Shown in pieces: positions 29,148-38,319 of a stretch of 64,000 bases of DNA. The notes beneath the pieces were generated by a model. The model saw nothing but the letters and a program-made list of their open reading frames with translations, had not been told where the DNA came from and did no database searches. Positions within the stretch are counted from its first letter, which is position 1. Each line of letters opens with the position of its first letter. This DNA is from Anabaena minutissima FACHB-250 (GTDB taxonomy: Bacteria; Cyanobacteriota; Cyanobacteriia; Cyanobacteriales; Nostocaceae): positions 1 through 64,000 of the forward strand of contig NZ_JACJRG010000001.1 in the NCBI RefSeq assembly GCF_014697125.1. Direction: 5' to 3'. Position numbers and translations under genes: made by a program.

Positions 29148-29495
29148 TTAGAGTCTAATTGTGATTCCGTTTGGCAGTCTGATCAGACCGTTGCTTTGTC
29201 TAACTAACCTTCTAGCAGGCACAATTTCTTGAGTAGGAAGGATAACATCACCGTTAGGAAGTCTCCAATAACCAGGGTTACGAAATCTAACTACTCTTCT
29301 AGACGTAACTACCCGTCCATTAGGTAATCGATAATCACCATTACGGAGTCTAACTACTCTTTGATAAGAGTCTCTTCTTTGGTACACCTGTCTATGACGG
29401 TTTCTGCTTTGTGCTTGGGCTGGTGTAGCCATTACCATAGGAGCAAATATTAAAGTAGCAGCTAATAGGATAGTTGCACGGTTTAGTTTCAACAT
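29148..29495 (-). CDS. Small secreted basic repeat protein (115 aa)
   Basis: Signal peptide (TILLAATLIFAPMVMATPAQAQ, cleavage after AQA about residue 28). The mature part is Arg-rich and built of three imperfect ~27-residue repeats ending in (Y/W/I)RLPNG(R/D/I)(V/I)xx: DYRLPNGRVV, YWRLPNGDVI and LIRLPNGITI. Such RLPNG repeats suggest a small beta-rich extracytoplasmic protein; I know no assigned function. Shine-Dalgarno AAAGGAGAC precedes the start at a good distance. Confidence 0.85.
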   Translation of the reverse strand: MLKLNRATILLAATLIFAPMVMATPAQAQSRNRHRQVYQRRDSYQRVVRLRNGDYRLPNGRVVTSRRVVRFRNPGYWRLPNGDVILPTQEIVPARRLVRQSNGLIRLPNGITIRL

Positions 29496-29829
29496 GAAAC
29501 TGTCTCCTTTTATGTACTGTGGTTGCTATATGTTGGATTCCGGTATAGGGAAAATATCCGGCTATGCCACCAATTATCAAGCCAGCCGTAGTGATTTTAT
29601 AAGTGAATAAAGTCACGTGTATTTACTAATTGACACATGAAAAAAGTCATGGATTTGGGAATAGGGAATGGGGACTAGTGAAATTCTCCCTTGTCTACCT
29701 TGTCTCCCTTCTTTCCCTTCCTCTTAAGTCCGCCAGTGCTAAAGACTGTAAAATTTGCCTTTCACCTCAAGCGGATATCGTTTAAGCTAGCTGAAAGATT
29801 ATTTGATATGTGATTTAAGAGGCGGTAGT
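29496..29829. other. Divergent promoter region
   Basis: 334 bp between the divergent secreted-protein and TPR genes. A pyrimidine-rich stretch (~29685-29725) is the only striking feature. No operator recognised. Confidence 0.4.
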
Positions 29830-30690
29830 GTGCCTAAATACTTTCGGTTAATTTCTCTTTTAGTTGTCTGTGGTTTGTGGAGTACGCCAAAAACTGCTCA
29901 AGCCCAGGCTTTGATACCTCATGCTTTGCAATTAGATGCTGCAAAATTGGAGCAGCAGGGGTTGGGTTTAGCACAAGAAGCTGCTCAACTGGGACAGTTT
30001 CAGCAGTTTGAGTTGGCTTTACCGCGAGCTAGACTAGCTAGTCAGTTAGCCCCTGGTAATGACAAAGTTTGGTTTCTTTTGGGTGGCTTGCAGCTGCAAA
30101 CCAAAAATTATGATGCAGCGATCGCAGCTTTGAACAAGGCCAAATCCCTGAATCCTAAAAATCCAGACGTTTTATTTGCCTTGGGTTCAGCTAATTTTCA
30201 ACAGAAAAAATATCCAGCAGCGATAGAAAACTACCAAGCAGGCTTGAAGTTAAAACCCAACGATCCTGAAGGGCTATTTGATTTAGGCAATGCTTACTAT
30301 ATGGTTGGACGCTTACCTGATGCGATCGCTCAATATAACAAGGCTGTTGCTCAAGATCAGAAATTTTGGCCAGCGATTAACAACATTGGCTTAATTGAGT
30401 ATGAACAGGGTAATGTTGACGCGGCAATTAAACGCTGGCAAACCTCTATCACTATTGATAAGCAAGCAGCAGAACCATTGTTAGCTCTAGCCGTAGCCCT
30501 ATACACCAAAGGCGACCGCCAACAAGGTGTGACCTTGGGAGAAACTGCCCTTCGTATTGATCAACGCTATGCCGATTTAGATTTTCTCAAAGAAAATCTC
30601 TGGGGCGATCGCTTACTCTCTGATACGAAAACATTCCTAGAGTTACCCCGCATTCAAGCCGCCTTGGAACAGCGAGAAACACCAAGGTGA
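29830..30690 (+). CDS. Secreted or anchored TPR protein (286 aa)
   Basis: GTG 29830 is chosen as start because AAGAGG (29817-29822) lies 7 nt before it, and the sequence after it begins a hydrophobic signal segment (FRLISLLVVCGLWS) ending near AQAQA. The body has about five tetratricopeptide repeats (VWFLLGGLQLQTKNYDAAIA, VLFALGSANFQQKKYPAAIE, GLFDLGNAYYMVGRLPDAIA and later). Probably a periplasmic/thylakoid-lumen scaffold, of the kind that helps photosystem assembly, but no specific family is recognised. Confidence 0.9.
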   Translation: MPKYFRLISLLVVCGLWSTPKTAQAQALIPHALQLDAAKLEQQGLGLAQEAAQLGQFQQFELALPRARLASQLAPGNDKVWFLLGGLQLQTKNYDAAIAALNKAKSLNPKNPDVLFALGSANFQQKKYPAAIENYQAGLKLKPNDPEGLFDLGNAYYMVGRLPDAIAQYNKAVAQDQKFWPAINNIGLIEYEQGNVDAAIKRWQTSITIDKQAAEPLLALAVALYTKGDRQQGVTLGETALRIDQRYADLDFLKENLWGDRLLSDTKTFLELPRIQAALEQRETPR

Positions 30691-30771
30691 GTGATGAGTG
30701 CTGAGTGCTGAGTGCTGAGTCATGAGTCATGAGTCATGAGTAGTGAGTAGTGAGTAGTGAGTAGTGAGTAT
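30688..30771 (+). repeat. STRR array (TGAGTGC/TGAGTCA/TGAGTAG units)
   Basis: Runs of GAGTGCT, GAGTCAT and GAGTAGT heptamers starting at the stop codon of the TPR gene. It changes unit type three times, as if homogenised in blocks. Confidence 0.9.
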
Positions 30772-30853
30772 TCCTTTCTCCTCCACTCTCTGCTGACTTG
30801 CTGCTTCTGAATACTACCTAAAGACAGTAGAGAGTCTTTACAATTCACTGCTA

Positions 30854-30914
30854 CTAACTCAGCACTCAGCACTCAGCACTCAGCACTCACTTACTCAGCA
30901 CTCCTAACTCACTT
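30854..30914 (+). repeat. STRR array (ACTCAGC units), inverted to the preceding one
   Basis: Four-plus ACTCAGC units with ACTCACT/ACTCCTA flanks, complementary to the array at 30688-30771. Together they could form a large stem in the 3' region of the TPR gene. Confidence 0.9.
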
Positions 30915-31016
30915 GCTGATTATGACTAATTGCAGTACATATATACTATAGAGGCGGAATTGTTCGCTAAAAACATTAGTGAATGAATATTCCTCAGAAA
31001 ATGTCGGAAGTTTTCA

Positions 31017-31418
31017 TTAGTTGTCTGTAGGGAGAAGTGCCACAATTTGATCAACAAACTGTTGATGGTCTACAACAGGCTTAGAAATGTACCCATCAGC
31101 ACCACTGAGCTTGAGGAAATTTTCGCGATCGCCTTCCATCGCGTGTGCTGTGACTAAGATTATAGGTAAATTTGCAGTTTGGGGGTCAGACTTTAACATT
31201 TGGGTGATTTTAATCCCATCTACAGATTTGCCTTGATAAACACTTCTAGATAAAGAAACATCCATTAAAATGAGGTCTGCCTCTCCTGCCTGGGCAATTT
31301 TCATTACTTCTTCTACATTTTCAGTATGTTTAACCCCTAAACCGCCCCGCTTGGTCAAAATCTTAGAGAAAACGCGAGCATTAATTAGATCATCTTCAAC
31401 AATCAAAACAGTTTTCAT
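31017..31418 (-). CDS. Single-domain response regulator (133 aa)
   Basis: Lone CheY/DivK-like receiver: acidic pair in LIVEDDL (~8-9), phospho-Asp in LILMDVSLS (~53), Thr in VTAHAME (~88), Lys in ISKPV (~110). Contains a small insertion SRSVYQGKSVDGI after the phosphorylation loop. No output domain, so it probably shuttles phosphate or acts by protein contact. Divergent from the topoisomerase gene, no kinase adjacent. Confidence 0.93.
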   Translation of the reverse strand: MKTVLIVEDDLINARVFSKILTKRGGLGVKHTENVEEVMKIAQAGEADLILMDVSLSRSVYQGKSVDGIKITQMLKSDPQTANLPIILVTAHAMEGDRENFLKLSGADGYISKPVVDHQQFVDQIVALLPTDN

Positions 31419-31733
31419 GAGAATTTTATTTATGGAGGTAAAGGGAACAGATTAAGTCAAAAGTCAAAATTAAAGAAACCCAATCATAGCAATTATCTTG
31501 AGTATGGAACTGTATTTAAGTTAGATCGGTAAAGATGGATAATCATTTGATTAAACGACTTGTCTCCTTTTTAATAATGTATGTAGCTGCTCCTCATCAA
31601 GGATGATACTACGGCTTTTTCTGCTCTGATAATCAAGATTGTGTTATTAATCCCATTTCATCCGTTATGCTTTGTTTGCTGCATTGTTTAGTAACACCGA
31701 TTTTTGTGTAGTTCAATCTCAGGGAAAAAACTC

Positions 31734-34241
31734 ATGGCAAAACAGTTAAACCTTCTCTCAAAGGGACAGGTAATTACAACAGCCCTGCACACGGAGATGC
31801 AACGGTCTTACTTAGAATATGCCATGAGTGTGATTGTGGGGCGGGCATTACCAGATGTTCGTGATGGTTTAAAGCCAGTGCATCGGCGGATTTTATACGC
31901 TATGCACGAACTTGGCTTAACACCCGATAGACCTTACCGGAAATGCGCCCGTGTAGTAGGGGATGTATTGGGTAAATACCACCCACATGGTGATCAGGCT
32001 GTTTATGATGCGCTCGTGAGACTGGTGCAGGATTTTTCCAGTCGTTACCCTTTACTGGCAGGACACGGCAACTTTGGTAGCGTTGATAATGACCCACCGG
32101 CGGCGATGCGCTACACAGAAACCCGTCTAGCATCAATTGGTCATGAAGGGATGCTGACAGAAATTGGCGAAGAAACTGTAGATTTTGCTGGTAACTTCGA
32201 TAATTCACAACAAGAACCCACAGTTTTACCTGCACAGTTGCCCTTTCTGTTGCTCAATGGCTGTTCCGGCATTGCTGTCGGGATGGCGACAAATATTCCC
32301 CCTCATAATTTAGGGGAAATTGTTGATGGTTTAATTGCTCTGATTGACCAACCTGATTTGTCAGATGAAAAGCTCATAAATTTAATTCCAGGGCCTGACT
32401 TTCCCACTGGTGGGGAAATAATTGGTGATACGGGCATTCGCGAGGCATATATCACTGGTAAAGGTGGGATTGTCTTGCGGGGAGTCGCCACAGTTGAGGA
32501 AGTTCCCGGCGGTAGAGGTAGCAAGCGGCGAACAGCAATTGTGATCACGGAATTGCCTTATCAAGTCAATAAGGCCGGCTGGATTGAAAAAATGGCTGAC
32601 TTAGTAAATCACGGTCGCTTACATGGTATTTCTGACATTCGGGATGAAAGCGATCGCGAAGGGATGCGAGTTGTTATCGAACTCAAACGCGATACTAACC
32701 CCCAAGAAGTTCTCCAGCATTTGTATCACCAAACCGCATTGCAAACTACCTTTGGGGCAATTTTGTTGGCGATAGTCGATGGACAACCCCGCCAGTTAAG
32801 TTTGCGACAACTTTTATTAGAGTTTTTGCAATTCCGAGAACATACCCTCAACCGTCGTTACAACTATGAGTTAGAGAAGGCACAAAGTCGGCTGCATACA
32901 GTTGTAGGGTTACTCAAAGCTTTATCCAATGTGGATGAAGTCATCGAAATTTTGCGACAAGCCGCCGATGGCAGCACAGCTAAAATTAGTCTGTGTAGCC
33001 GACTGGATTTAAGCGAAAGTCAAGCTGATGCTATTTTAGGAATGCCATTGCGTCGGATCACGAGTTTAGAACAGCAGAACTTACAGCGTGAGTTTGACGA
33101 ACTCAGCACACAAATTGCTGTACTCGAAAACCTGTTGACCGATCGCAAAGAATTACTCAAAGCTTTGAAAAAAGATTTGCGATCGCTCAAAAAGAAATAC
33201 GGCGATCCTCGACGTACTAAGTTAGGGGCTACCATTACAGAGGAATTACCAAAAGGCAAAAGTGCAGACGGACAAAAAAGCCCTACGAAAGTAGAAGCAG
33301 AACCAGAATCAGCAGAACCACTAGAGGAAGTGATTTTAGAATCTACTCACCGGGGTTATGTGCGCCGGATTCAGCTATCTGGGAAAAAGTCCAAATTAGA
33401 AAACGGTTTAAATGATCATGACTTCATTATCCAAACCGAGTTAACCGACACCCACAAAGATTTATTAGTGCTGACCAATGGTGGTAAGCTATACCCCGTC
33501 AAAATCGGAGATATTCCCCCCACTACAGGACGTTCACCACGGGGAACACCTCTGATTACCATGCTGACAAATACAGCTCAAGGGACTCAAGAACCTGTAG
33601 TTAGTCGCTTTATACTACCAACAGATTTAGGAACTCAGCAAATTGTTCTCTTAACTAAGCAGGGAAGAATTAAGCGTCTGTCTTTAGAAGAACTTACTAA
33701 CCTGACACGGCGGGGAATTACGATTATTAAACTCAAAGATGACGATGAATTGTTATTGACACAATTCACCAAGTCTGGGGAACACTTGATTTTAGCTAGT
33801 TCTGGGGGGCGGTTGCTGCGGTTTCCAGCTAATGACGAACAACTACCCATGATGGGACGGACAGCGATGGGTTTACAAGCATTACGCATCCTGAAATATC
33901 AGCACATGGTTGGCTGTGTGAGTTCATCAACAGCCACACACCTATTATTAGTAACGGAAGAAGGATACGCCAAACGCTTACCTCTGAATCAGCTAAAATC
34001 GGCTAACCGTGCTGATTTGGGGACGCAAGCTATAAAATTTGCGACTAAAACAGACAATCTCGCGGGGATGGTGAGTGCGATCGCAGCGTCAGAAGTGGCG
34101 ATCGTGACGAATAAAGACCGAGTAGTGCGAATACCTACAGATACTGTACCAATTTTGCCCAGAGATGCTAAAGGGGAAAGTATCCTGCAACTCAACCGGG
34201 ATGAGAAAATTGTTACTGTTTCTGAAGTGCGTTCATCTTGA
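31734..34241 (+). CDS. Type IIA topoisomerase subunit A, ParC/GyrA-like (835 aa)
   Basis: DNA breakage-reunion subunit with [34 protein letters not shown] and the catalytic Tyr in [12 protein letters not shown]. The C-terminal beta-pinwheel is present, but the canonical GyrA box (QRRGGxG) is not: the equivalent place reads [10 protein letters not shown]. This favours a topoisomerase IV (ParC)-like decatenation role over supercoiling, though cyanobacterial copies are often simply labelled gyrA. ATG 31734 follows an AGGGA Shine-Dalgarno (31721-31725); the longer frame from 31704 is not needed. It would pair with a B subunit encoded elsewhere. Confidence 0.93.
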   Translation: MAKQLNLLSKGQVITTALHTEMQRSYLEYAMSVIVGRALPDVRDGLKPVHRRILYAMHELGLTPDRPYRKCARVVGDVLGKYHPHGDQAVYDALVRLVQDFSSRYPLLAGHGNFGSVDNDPPAAMRYTETRLASIGHEGMLTEIGEETVDFAGNFDNSQQEPTVLPAQLPFLLLNGCSGIAVGMATNIPPHNLGEIVDGLIALIDQPDLSDEKLINLIPGPDFPTGGEIIGDTGIREAYITGKGGIVLRGVATVEEVPGGRGSKRRTAIVITELPYQVNKAGWIEKMADLVNHGRLHGISDIRDESDREGMRVVIELKRDTNPQEVLQHLYHQTALQTTFGAILLAIVDGQPRQLSLRQLLLEFLQFREHTLNRRYNYELEKAQSRLHTVVGLLKALSNVDEVIEILRQAADGSTAKISLCSRLDLSESQADAILGMPLRRITSLEQQNLQREFDELSTQIAVLENLLTDRKELLKALKKDLRSLKKKYGDPRRTKLGATITEELPKGKSADGQKSPTKVEAEPESAEPLEEVILESTHRGYVRRIQLSGKKSKLENGLNDHDFIIQTELTDTHKDLLVLTNGGKLYPVKIGDIPPTTGRSPRGTPLITMLTNTAQGTQEPVVSRFILPTDLGTQQIVLLTKQGRIKRLSLEELTNLTRRGITIIKLKDDDELLLTQFTKSGEHLILASSGGRLLRFPANDEQLPMMGRTAMGLQALRILKYQHMVGCVSSSTATHLLLVTEEGYAKRLPLNQLKSANRADLGTQAIKFATKTDNLAGMVSAIAASEVAIVTNKDRVVRIPTDTVPILPRDAKGESILQLNRDEKIVTVSEVRSS

Positions 34242-34778
34242 GGAGTGCTGTAAAGCCCTGCGGGCATAGCTGCGCTTAGAGCTGTAGCGCGGCGTTTAGC
34301 CGATGATGAGTTAGTAGGGTGCTTCAGTAGGAATAATTTCTATTAGGAATGCCCTTTAATCGCACATCTATTTCAGGGCTTTATTGTGTGGGAGATAGTA
34401 CATTTCCCGATCAGGGGTTGAATGCAGTGGCGTTTTCTGGGTTTGCGTGCGCCCATTGTATTGCTGTCGATTTGGGACTGTGAGGGGAATTAGGATGTAT
34501 GCGGTTAGATTCCTGATGTTTTGGATAAGTCGGGAATCTGGGAATTTGATGATGCGATCGCCAACAAACAACAGAAACGCATTAAGCTACACTATGAAAC
34601 GGATAATAGGAAAGCGATCGCTAAACCCAAAAGTAATAATAAATAAACTCATTTAGCAGCAACCATAGATTTTTTTGTAAAACTCGATTAAATATGCCAT
34701 TGGGGAAGGGGTATAGGGGTGTAGGGGAAAGAATTGAAAAATTTTCTGATACATTAGACAATGTTATTGCGATCGGAG
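34242..34778. other. Intergenic region with a decayed coding fragment
   Basis: About 540 bp without an intact gene. The part ~34516-34650 reads as a coding-like fragment (LDKSGIWEFDDAIANKQQ...) ending in a stop, preceded by a stop codon; a related stretch lies at ~39826-39925. It is probably a relic shared by the two sites. The region ends at the tandem array at 34779. Confidence 0.45.
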
Positions 34779-35093
34779 CGTTGACGGAGTTCAAAGGCTC
34801 GTTAACGGAGCAAAAATACTCGTTCACGGAGTTCAAAGACTCGTTAACGGAGCAAAAATACTCGTTGACGGAGTAAAAACACTCGTTGACGGAGCAAAAA
34901 TACTCGTTGACGGAGTAAAAACACTCGTTGACGGAGCAAAAATACTCGTTAACGGAGCAAAAATACTCGTTGACGGAGTAAAAACACTCGTTGACGGAGT
35001 AAAAATACTCGTTGACGGAGTAAAAACACTCGTTGACGGAGTAAAAATACTCGTTGACGGAGTAAAAATACTCGTTGACGGAGTAAAAATACT
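34779..35093. repeat. 21-bp tandem repeat array, 15 units
   Basis: Fifteen contiguous 21-bp units of the form CGTTGACGGAGTAAAAAYACT. Units 1 and 3 carry a TTCAAAG variant, and others alternate AGT/AGC and GAC/AAC. Because 21 is a multiple of three, one frame on each strand stays open across most of the array (heptads SLTEQKY-like on plus, STSIFTP-like on minus). No start signal or flanking coding sequence supports translation. Confidence 0.95.
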
Positions 35094-35128
35094 CACAAAG
35101 CTAAAAATTACGAATTACGAATTACGAA

Positions 35129-36547
35129 TTACAAATTATTCCGGCGCAAATATTCCAAATTATTTCGCACAGTAATTGTATTGGGATGATTTGCCCCTAA
35201 GCATTGTTCACAAATTGCCAAAGCCTGAACGAATAAAGGTTCGGCTTCGCTGTACCTGCCCTGGGAATCGTAGAGGTAAGCCAAATTGTTCAGGCTAGTT
35301 GCCACATCGGGGTGTTCATCCCCCAGCAGGCGTTTTCTCATTGCCAAAGCCTCGATATACAAAGGTTCGGCTTCGCTGTACCTGCCCTGAGAACGGTAGA
35401 GGTAAGCCAAATTGTTCAGGCTAGTTGCCACATCGGGGTGTTCATCCCCCAGCAGGCGTTTATACATTGCCAAGGCCTCGATATACAAAGGTTTGGCTTC
35501 GCTGTACCTGCCCCGGGAATTGTAGAGTCCAGCCAAATTGTTCAGGCTAGATGCCACATCGGGGTGTTCATCCCCCAGCAGGCGTTTTGTCATTGCCAAA
35601 GCCTCGATATACAAAGGTTCGGCTTCACTGTACCTGCCCTGGGAATCGTAGAGGTAAGCCAAATTGTTCAGGCTAGATGCCACATAGGGGTGTTCATCCC
35701 CCAGCAGGCGTTTTCTCATTGCCAAAGCCTCGATATACAAAGGTTCGGCTTCGCTATACCTGCCCTGGGAATCGTAGAGGTAAGCCAAATTGTTCAGGCT
35801 AGTTGCCACATCGGGGTGTTCATCCCCTAGCAGGCGTTTTGTCATTGCCAAAGCCTCGACTAATAAAGGTTCGGCTTCGCTGTACATACCCTGGGAATCG
35901 TAGAGTCCGGCCAAATTGTTCAGGCTAGTTGCCACATCGGGGTGTTCATCCCCAAAGCGTTCTCTAGTAGCTGATAAACATTTTTTCCGCCAAGGTAAAG
36001 CTTGCTCGTAAGCTCCTTGTCCTTGGTAAAATCTGCCCAAACCGACGAAAGGCCAAGTTAAATCATCATCACTTAACCAAGTTTGGTAAATTGTGGCAAC
36101 TTCCTCAAGGTGAGGGATAGCCAGGTTTACTTGAGCAATTGCTATTAATGTGGGTGTCTGTGGAATATCCTGTGCAACTGCTACCATCGCTTGACAAAAG
36201 CCGCGCTTGAGTTCGTCTACTTCCGCTAACTCTTCCAACTTCTGCCGCAATAATTCCTGAATGCGTTCGTGAATTTGGTAGGTTTCCTCTGCCAACTCTT
36301 GCAGCAAATAACGCTCAACTAAAATATTGCGGTTAGCTTTCAGGTCAAATTCTAAATTACTAGCACTCGCTGCTGATTCTACCAAAGACCAGGGAATAGG
36401 AGCTAAAGCAAACAAACTCAACAAACAAGCTAACTTTTGCGCCTCTGGTTCTAAGCACTCCCAATTTAAATCAAAGGCTGCTGCTACACCAGACTCACCT
36501 GTTGCTGCTTGCTTTTGTTGTAGCCTTGCAAGGATATCTTCTAACAT
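35129..36547 (-). CDS. Winged-helix plus TPR protein, C-terminal half of split NB-ARC sensor (472 aa)
   Basis: Starts at ATG 36547, which overlaps the stop of the caspase/NB-ARC gene (TGATG) and has AAGGAG 6 nt upstream. The first ~110 residues look like the winged helix that normally completes an NB-ARC module (FDLNWECLEPEAQKLACLLS, then YQIHERIQELLR, an MHD-like site). The rest is TPR of the kinesin-light-chain type: seven 42-residue units with GDEHPDVATSLNNLAYLY and GRYSEAEPL. The frame is open upstream to 36622. Most likely one ancestral protein was cut in two by a 1-nt shift, both parts still being made. Confidence 0.85.
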   Translation of the reverse strand: MLEDILARLQQKQAATGESGVAAAFDLNWECLEPEAQKLACLLSLFALAPIPWSLVESAASASNLEFDLKANRNILVERYLLQELAEETYQIHERIQELLRQKLEELAEVDELKRGFCQAMVAVAQDIPQTPTLIAIAQVNLAIPHLEEVATIYQTWLSDDDLTWPFVGLGRFYQGQGAYEQALPWRKKCLSATRERFGDEHPDVATSLNNLAGLYDSQGMYSEAEPLLVEALAMTKRLLGDEHPDVATSLNNLAYLYDSQGRYSEAEPLYIEALAMRKRLLGDEHPYVASSLNNLAYLYDSQGRYSEAEPLYIEALAMTKRLLGDEHPDVASSLNNLAGLYNSRGRYSEAKPLYIEALAMYKRLLGDEHPDVATSLNNLAYLYRSQGRYSEAEPLYIEALAMRKRLLGDEHPDVATSLNNLAYLYDSQGRYSEAEPLFVQALAICEQCLGANHPNTITVRNNLEYLRRNNL

Positions 36548-37989
36548 CACCCTCTCCTTGGTTCTCGGCTGTATGCTGCCACTTGGTACAGTCCAATTGG
36601 TATATAACCCACAAACTGACAAAGCTTTTGGGCAAATTCTAATTCTCCTTCAACCCTGTCGCGTCCCAATAGCTTTGTTAATAATTCTAAGGCTGCATCT
36701 GGTGACAATTCACCCAACGGCAGAGAGGGATAAGTTAAGCCTGTATTTTGACGACTGGTGATTAACACTTTAAAGCGAGAACCCTTAGCTGGCAGATAGT
36801 CTTTAATTTGCTTCCAGTCTTTAACATCATCAAACACCAATAAAGCTTTCCCCGTTTGCCAATTCCGCCAACAATAAGCAACCTTACCATTCAGGCTTAA
36901 TTCCTGGGGAGGGTAAAAGTTAGTAAAATGCACCACACCAAACTCTACTAACTGTGTTCCTAATTCAGTACCTTGGGGATTCAACCAGCAACACCCCCCA
37001 GGATAATCTTCTAAATGTTGCCATGAGTATTGAATGGCTAACTCAGTTTTACCCACCCCACCTTGTCCAGTCACATCAGAAATTACAACTACATCATGTT
37101 CTTTTAATAGCTGATGCAGTTCTGCTAACTTCTCATCTCTACCGACAAATTTAATGGCGTTACTCTGTTGGATATTGTGAGGAATATCAAAAGGGTTGTA
37201 ATGATACTTTTCTTGATCTCCATCCCAATTACGGTAATAAAAATAAGTCGGCAGTTGTTTTTTATCTAAACTTTGAAATTGCTGTTTAACTTGTTCCGCA
37301 ACCGCCAACATATCCGGCGGAAAGCTTTCATTCCCTTTTATTAAAGCCTCCCTCACCGCTTGGGAAAAATACCCCGTTTTTTCTGCCGAGTTTACCTTAG
37401 CTATTTCTCCTTCCCGCGCCGCCAGTAACACAAACTGTTGACTATCAGTTCTTGGCTTCCCACTAGGAAATGTTTTTCCACCTAAATTAGTTGGTCTTCC
37501 CTGGGTTTCTAAAACATAATTAGCACAGGCATCAATAATACAGACGTGATGGCGAATGCCAAACCTATCAGAACCCAATAACAGCAGCAAAGAATGTAAA
37601 TCTAGATTTAGCCAACTCTGTTTAGTCGCATCAGCACAAATCAACCTGCGTTCTCGTTCTGAAGAAATCAAACCATGCCCAGCCCAAAAAATGTAGAGTA
37701 AATCTCCCAACTGTCGAGAGAGAAAGTTAGTCACAATATCGTAGAGATTTTGTTCTGTTGCTAACTCTACCGTTAACTCACATTCCCCAACCAAGTGATC
37801 ATTTTCTGGCAATGACGACAAGCACAGCCGAATATTCCCCTGTGGTACACCACACCCACACAACCACCGCGCAAACCTCAGTGCGTCTTCGGCTTGTCCC
37901 CCTCCGAGTACATTCCATTGAGGTTCGTGATATTTTTCAATACCCACCACCAGCCCATAAGTACGTTTCGGTTTAGCCGTCAACTGCAT
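36547..37989 (-). CDS. Caspase-like protease with NB-ARC NTPase (480 aa)
   Basis: N-terminal metacaspase/caspase-like (C14) domain with His105 in FWAGHGL and Cys155 in IIDACANY. It is followed by VGRDEKLAEL and an NB-ARC with Walker A GQGGVGKT (308-315), Walker B LLVFDD (~383-388) and the sensor KVLITSRQ (~397-404). The protein stops in the ARC region (IGLYQVAAYSREPRRG), where the relatives I know continue into the winged helix; that part is encoded by the overlapping next gene. Expected role is a ligand-triggered protease in cell suicide or immunity, kept off by the TPR sensor. A MITE-like element lies between it and the hydrolase gene upstream. Confidence 0.9.
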   Translation of the reverse strand: MQLTAKPKRTYGLVVGIEKYHEPQWNVLGGGQAEDALRFARWLCGCGVPQGNIRLCLSSLPENDHLVGECELTVELATEQNLYDIVTNFLSRQLGDLLYIFWAGHGLISSERERRLICADATKQSWLNLDLHSLLLLLGSDRFGIRHHVCIIDACANYVLETQGRPTNLGGKTFPSGKPRTDSQQFVLLAAREGEIAKVNSAEKTGYFSQAVREALIKGNESFPPDMLAVAEQVKQQFQSLDKKQLPTYFYYRNWDGDQEKYHYNPFDIPHNIQQSNAIKFVGRDEKLAELHQLLKEHDVVVISDVTGQGGVGKTELAIQYSWQHLEDYPGGCCWLNPQGTELGTQLVEFGVVHFTNFYPPQELSLNGKVAYCWRNWQTGKALLVFDDVKDWKQIKDYLPAKGSRFKVLITSRQNTGLTYPSLPLGELSPDAALELLTKLLGRDRVEGELEFAQKLCQFVGYIPIGLYQVAAYSREPRRG

Positions 37990-38093
37990 GATGATTTAGA
38001 TTCTCAGGTGATGTAGACAAATCATTGACCTAACCCCCTAACCCCCTTCCCTAGTAGGGAAGGGGGAAAATTAAAAGCCTCTCTCCTTGCAGG

Positions 38094-38258
38094 CTACGGT
38101 GTACACACAAGTCTAATAACCTAGCCCTACAACGTTTTGATCCCCCCTAACCCCCCTTAAAAAAGGGGGGAATAGATTCAAAGTCCCCCTTTTTAAGGGG
38201 GATTTAGGGGGATCAAACCACATTTTGTACTCAGCATAAAGATGTGTGTACACCGTAG
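38094..38258. mobile_element. MITE-like element, 165 bp
   Basis: Perfect 16-bp terminal inverted repeats (CTACGGTGTACACACA at 38094-38109, complement at 38243-38258) flanked by an 11-bp direct repeat CTCCTTGCAGG (38083-38093 and 38259-38269). It interrupts a common Nostoc-type intergenic palindrome whose halves (CCTCTC...GGGGAGAGG) rejoin when the element is removed. No transposase; the interior holds a second inverted repeat of GGGGGATC type. A target duplication of 11 bp fits IS4-type transposases. Confidence 0.85.
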
Positions 38259-38319
38259 CTCCTTGCAGGGGAGAGGTTTGGAGAGGGGTTTTCTATTTCC
38301 CGTAAAAACTAAACCATCA

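Noticed and set aside
34779..35093. CRISPR array
   Set aside because: Contiguous 21-bp units without unique spacers; no cas genes in the window.
34833..35096. Heptapeptide-repeat protein in the 21-bp array
   Set aside because: Open frame follows from a period divisible by three and no stops in the unit; no start context.
35312..35830. 172-aa plus-strand ORF with repeated units
   Set aside because: Exact antisense of the TPR repeats; a shadow ORF.
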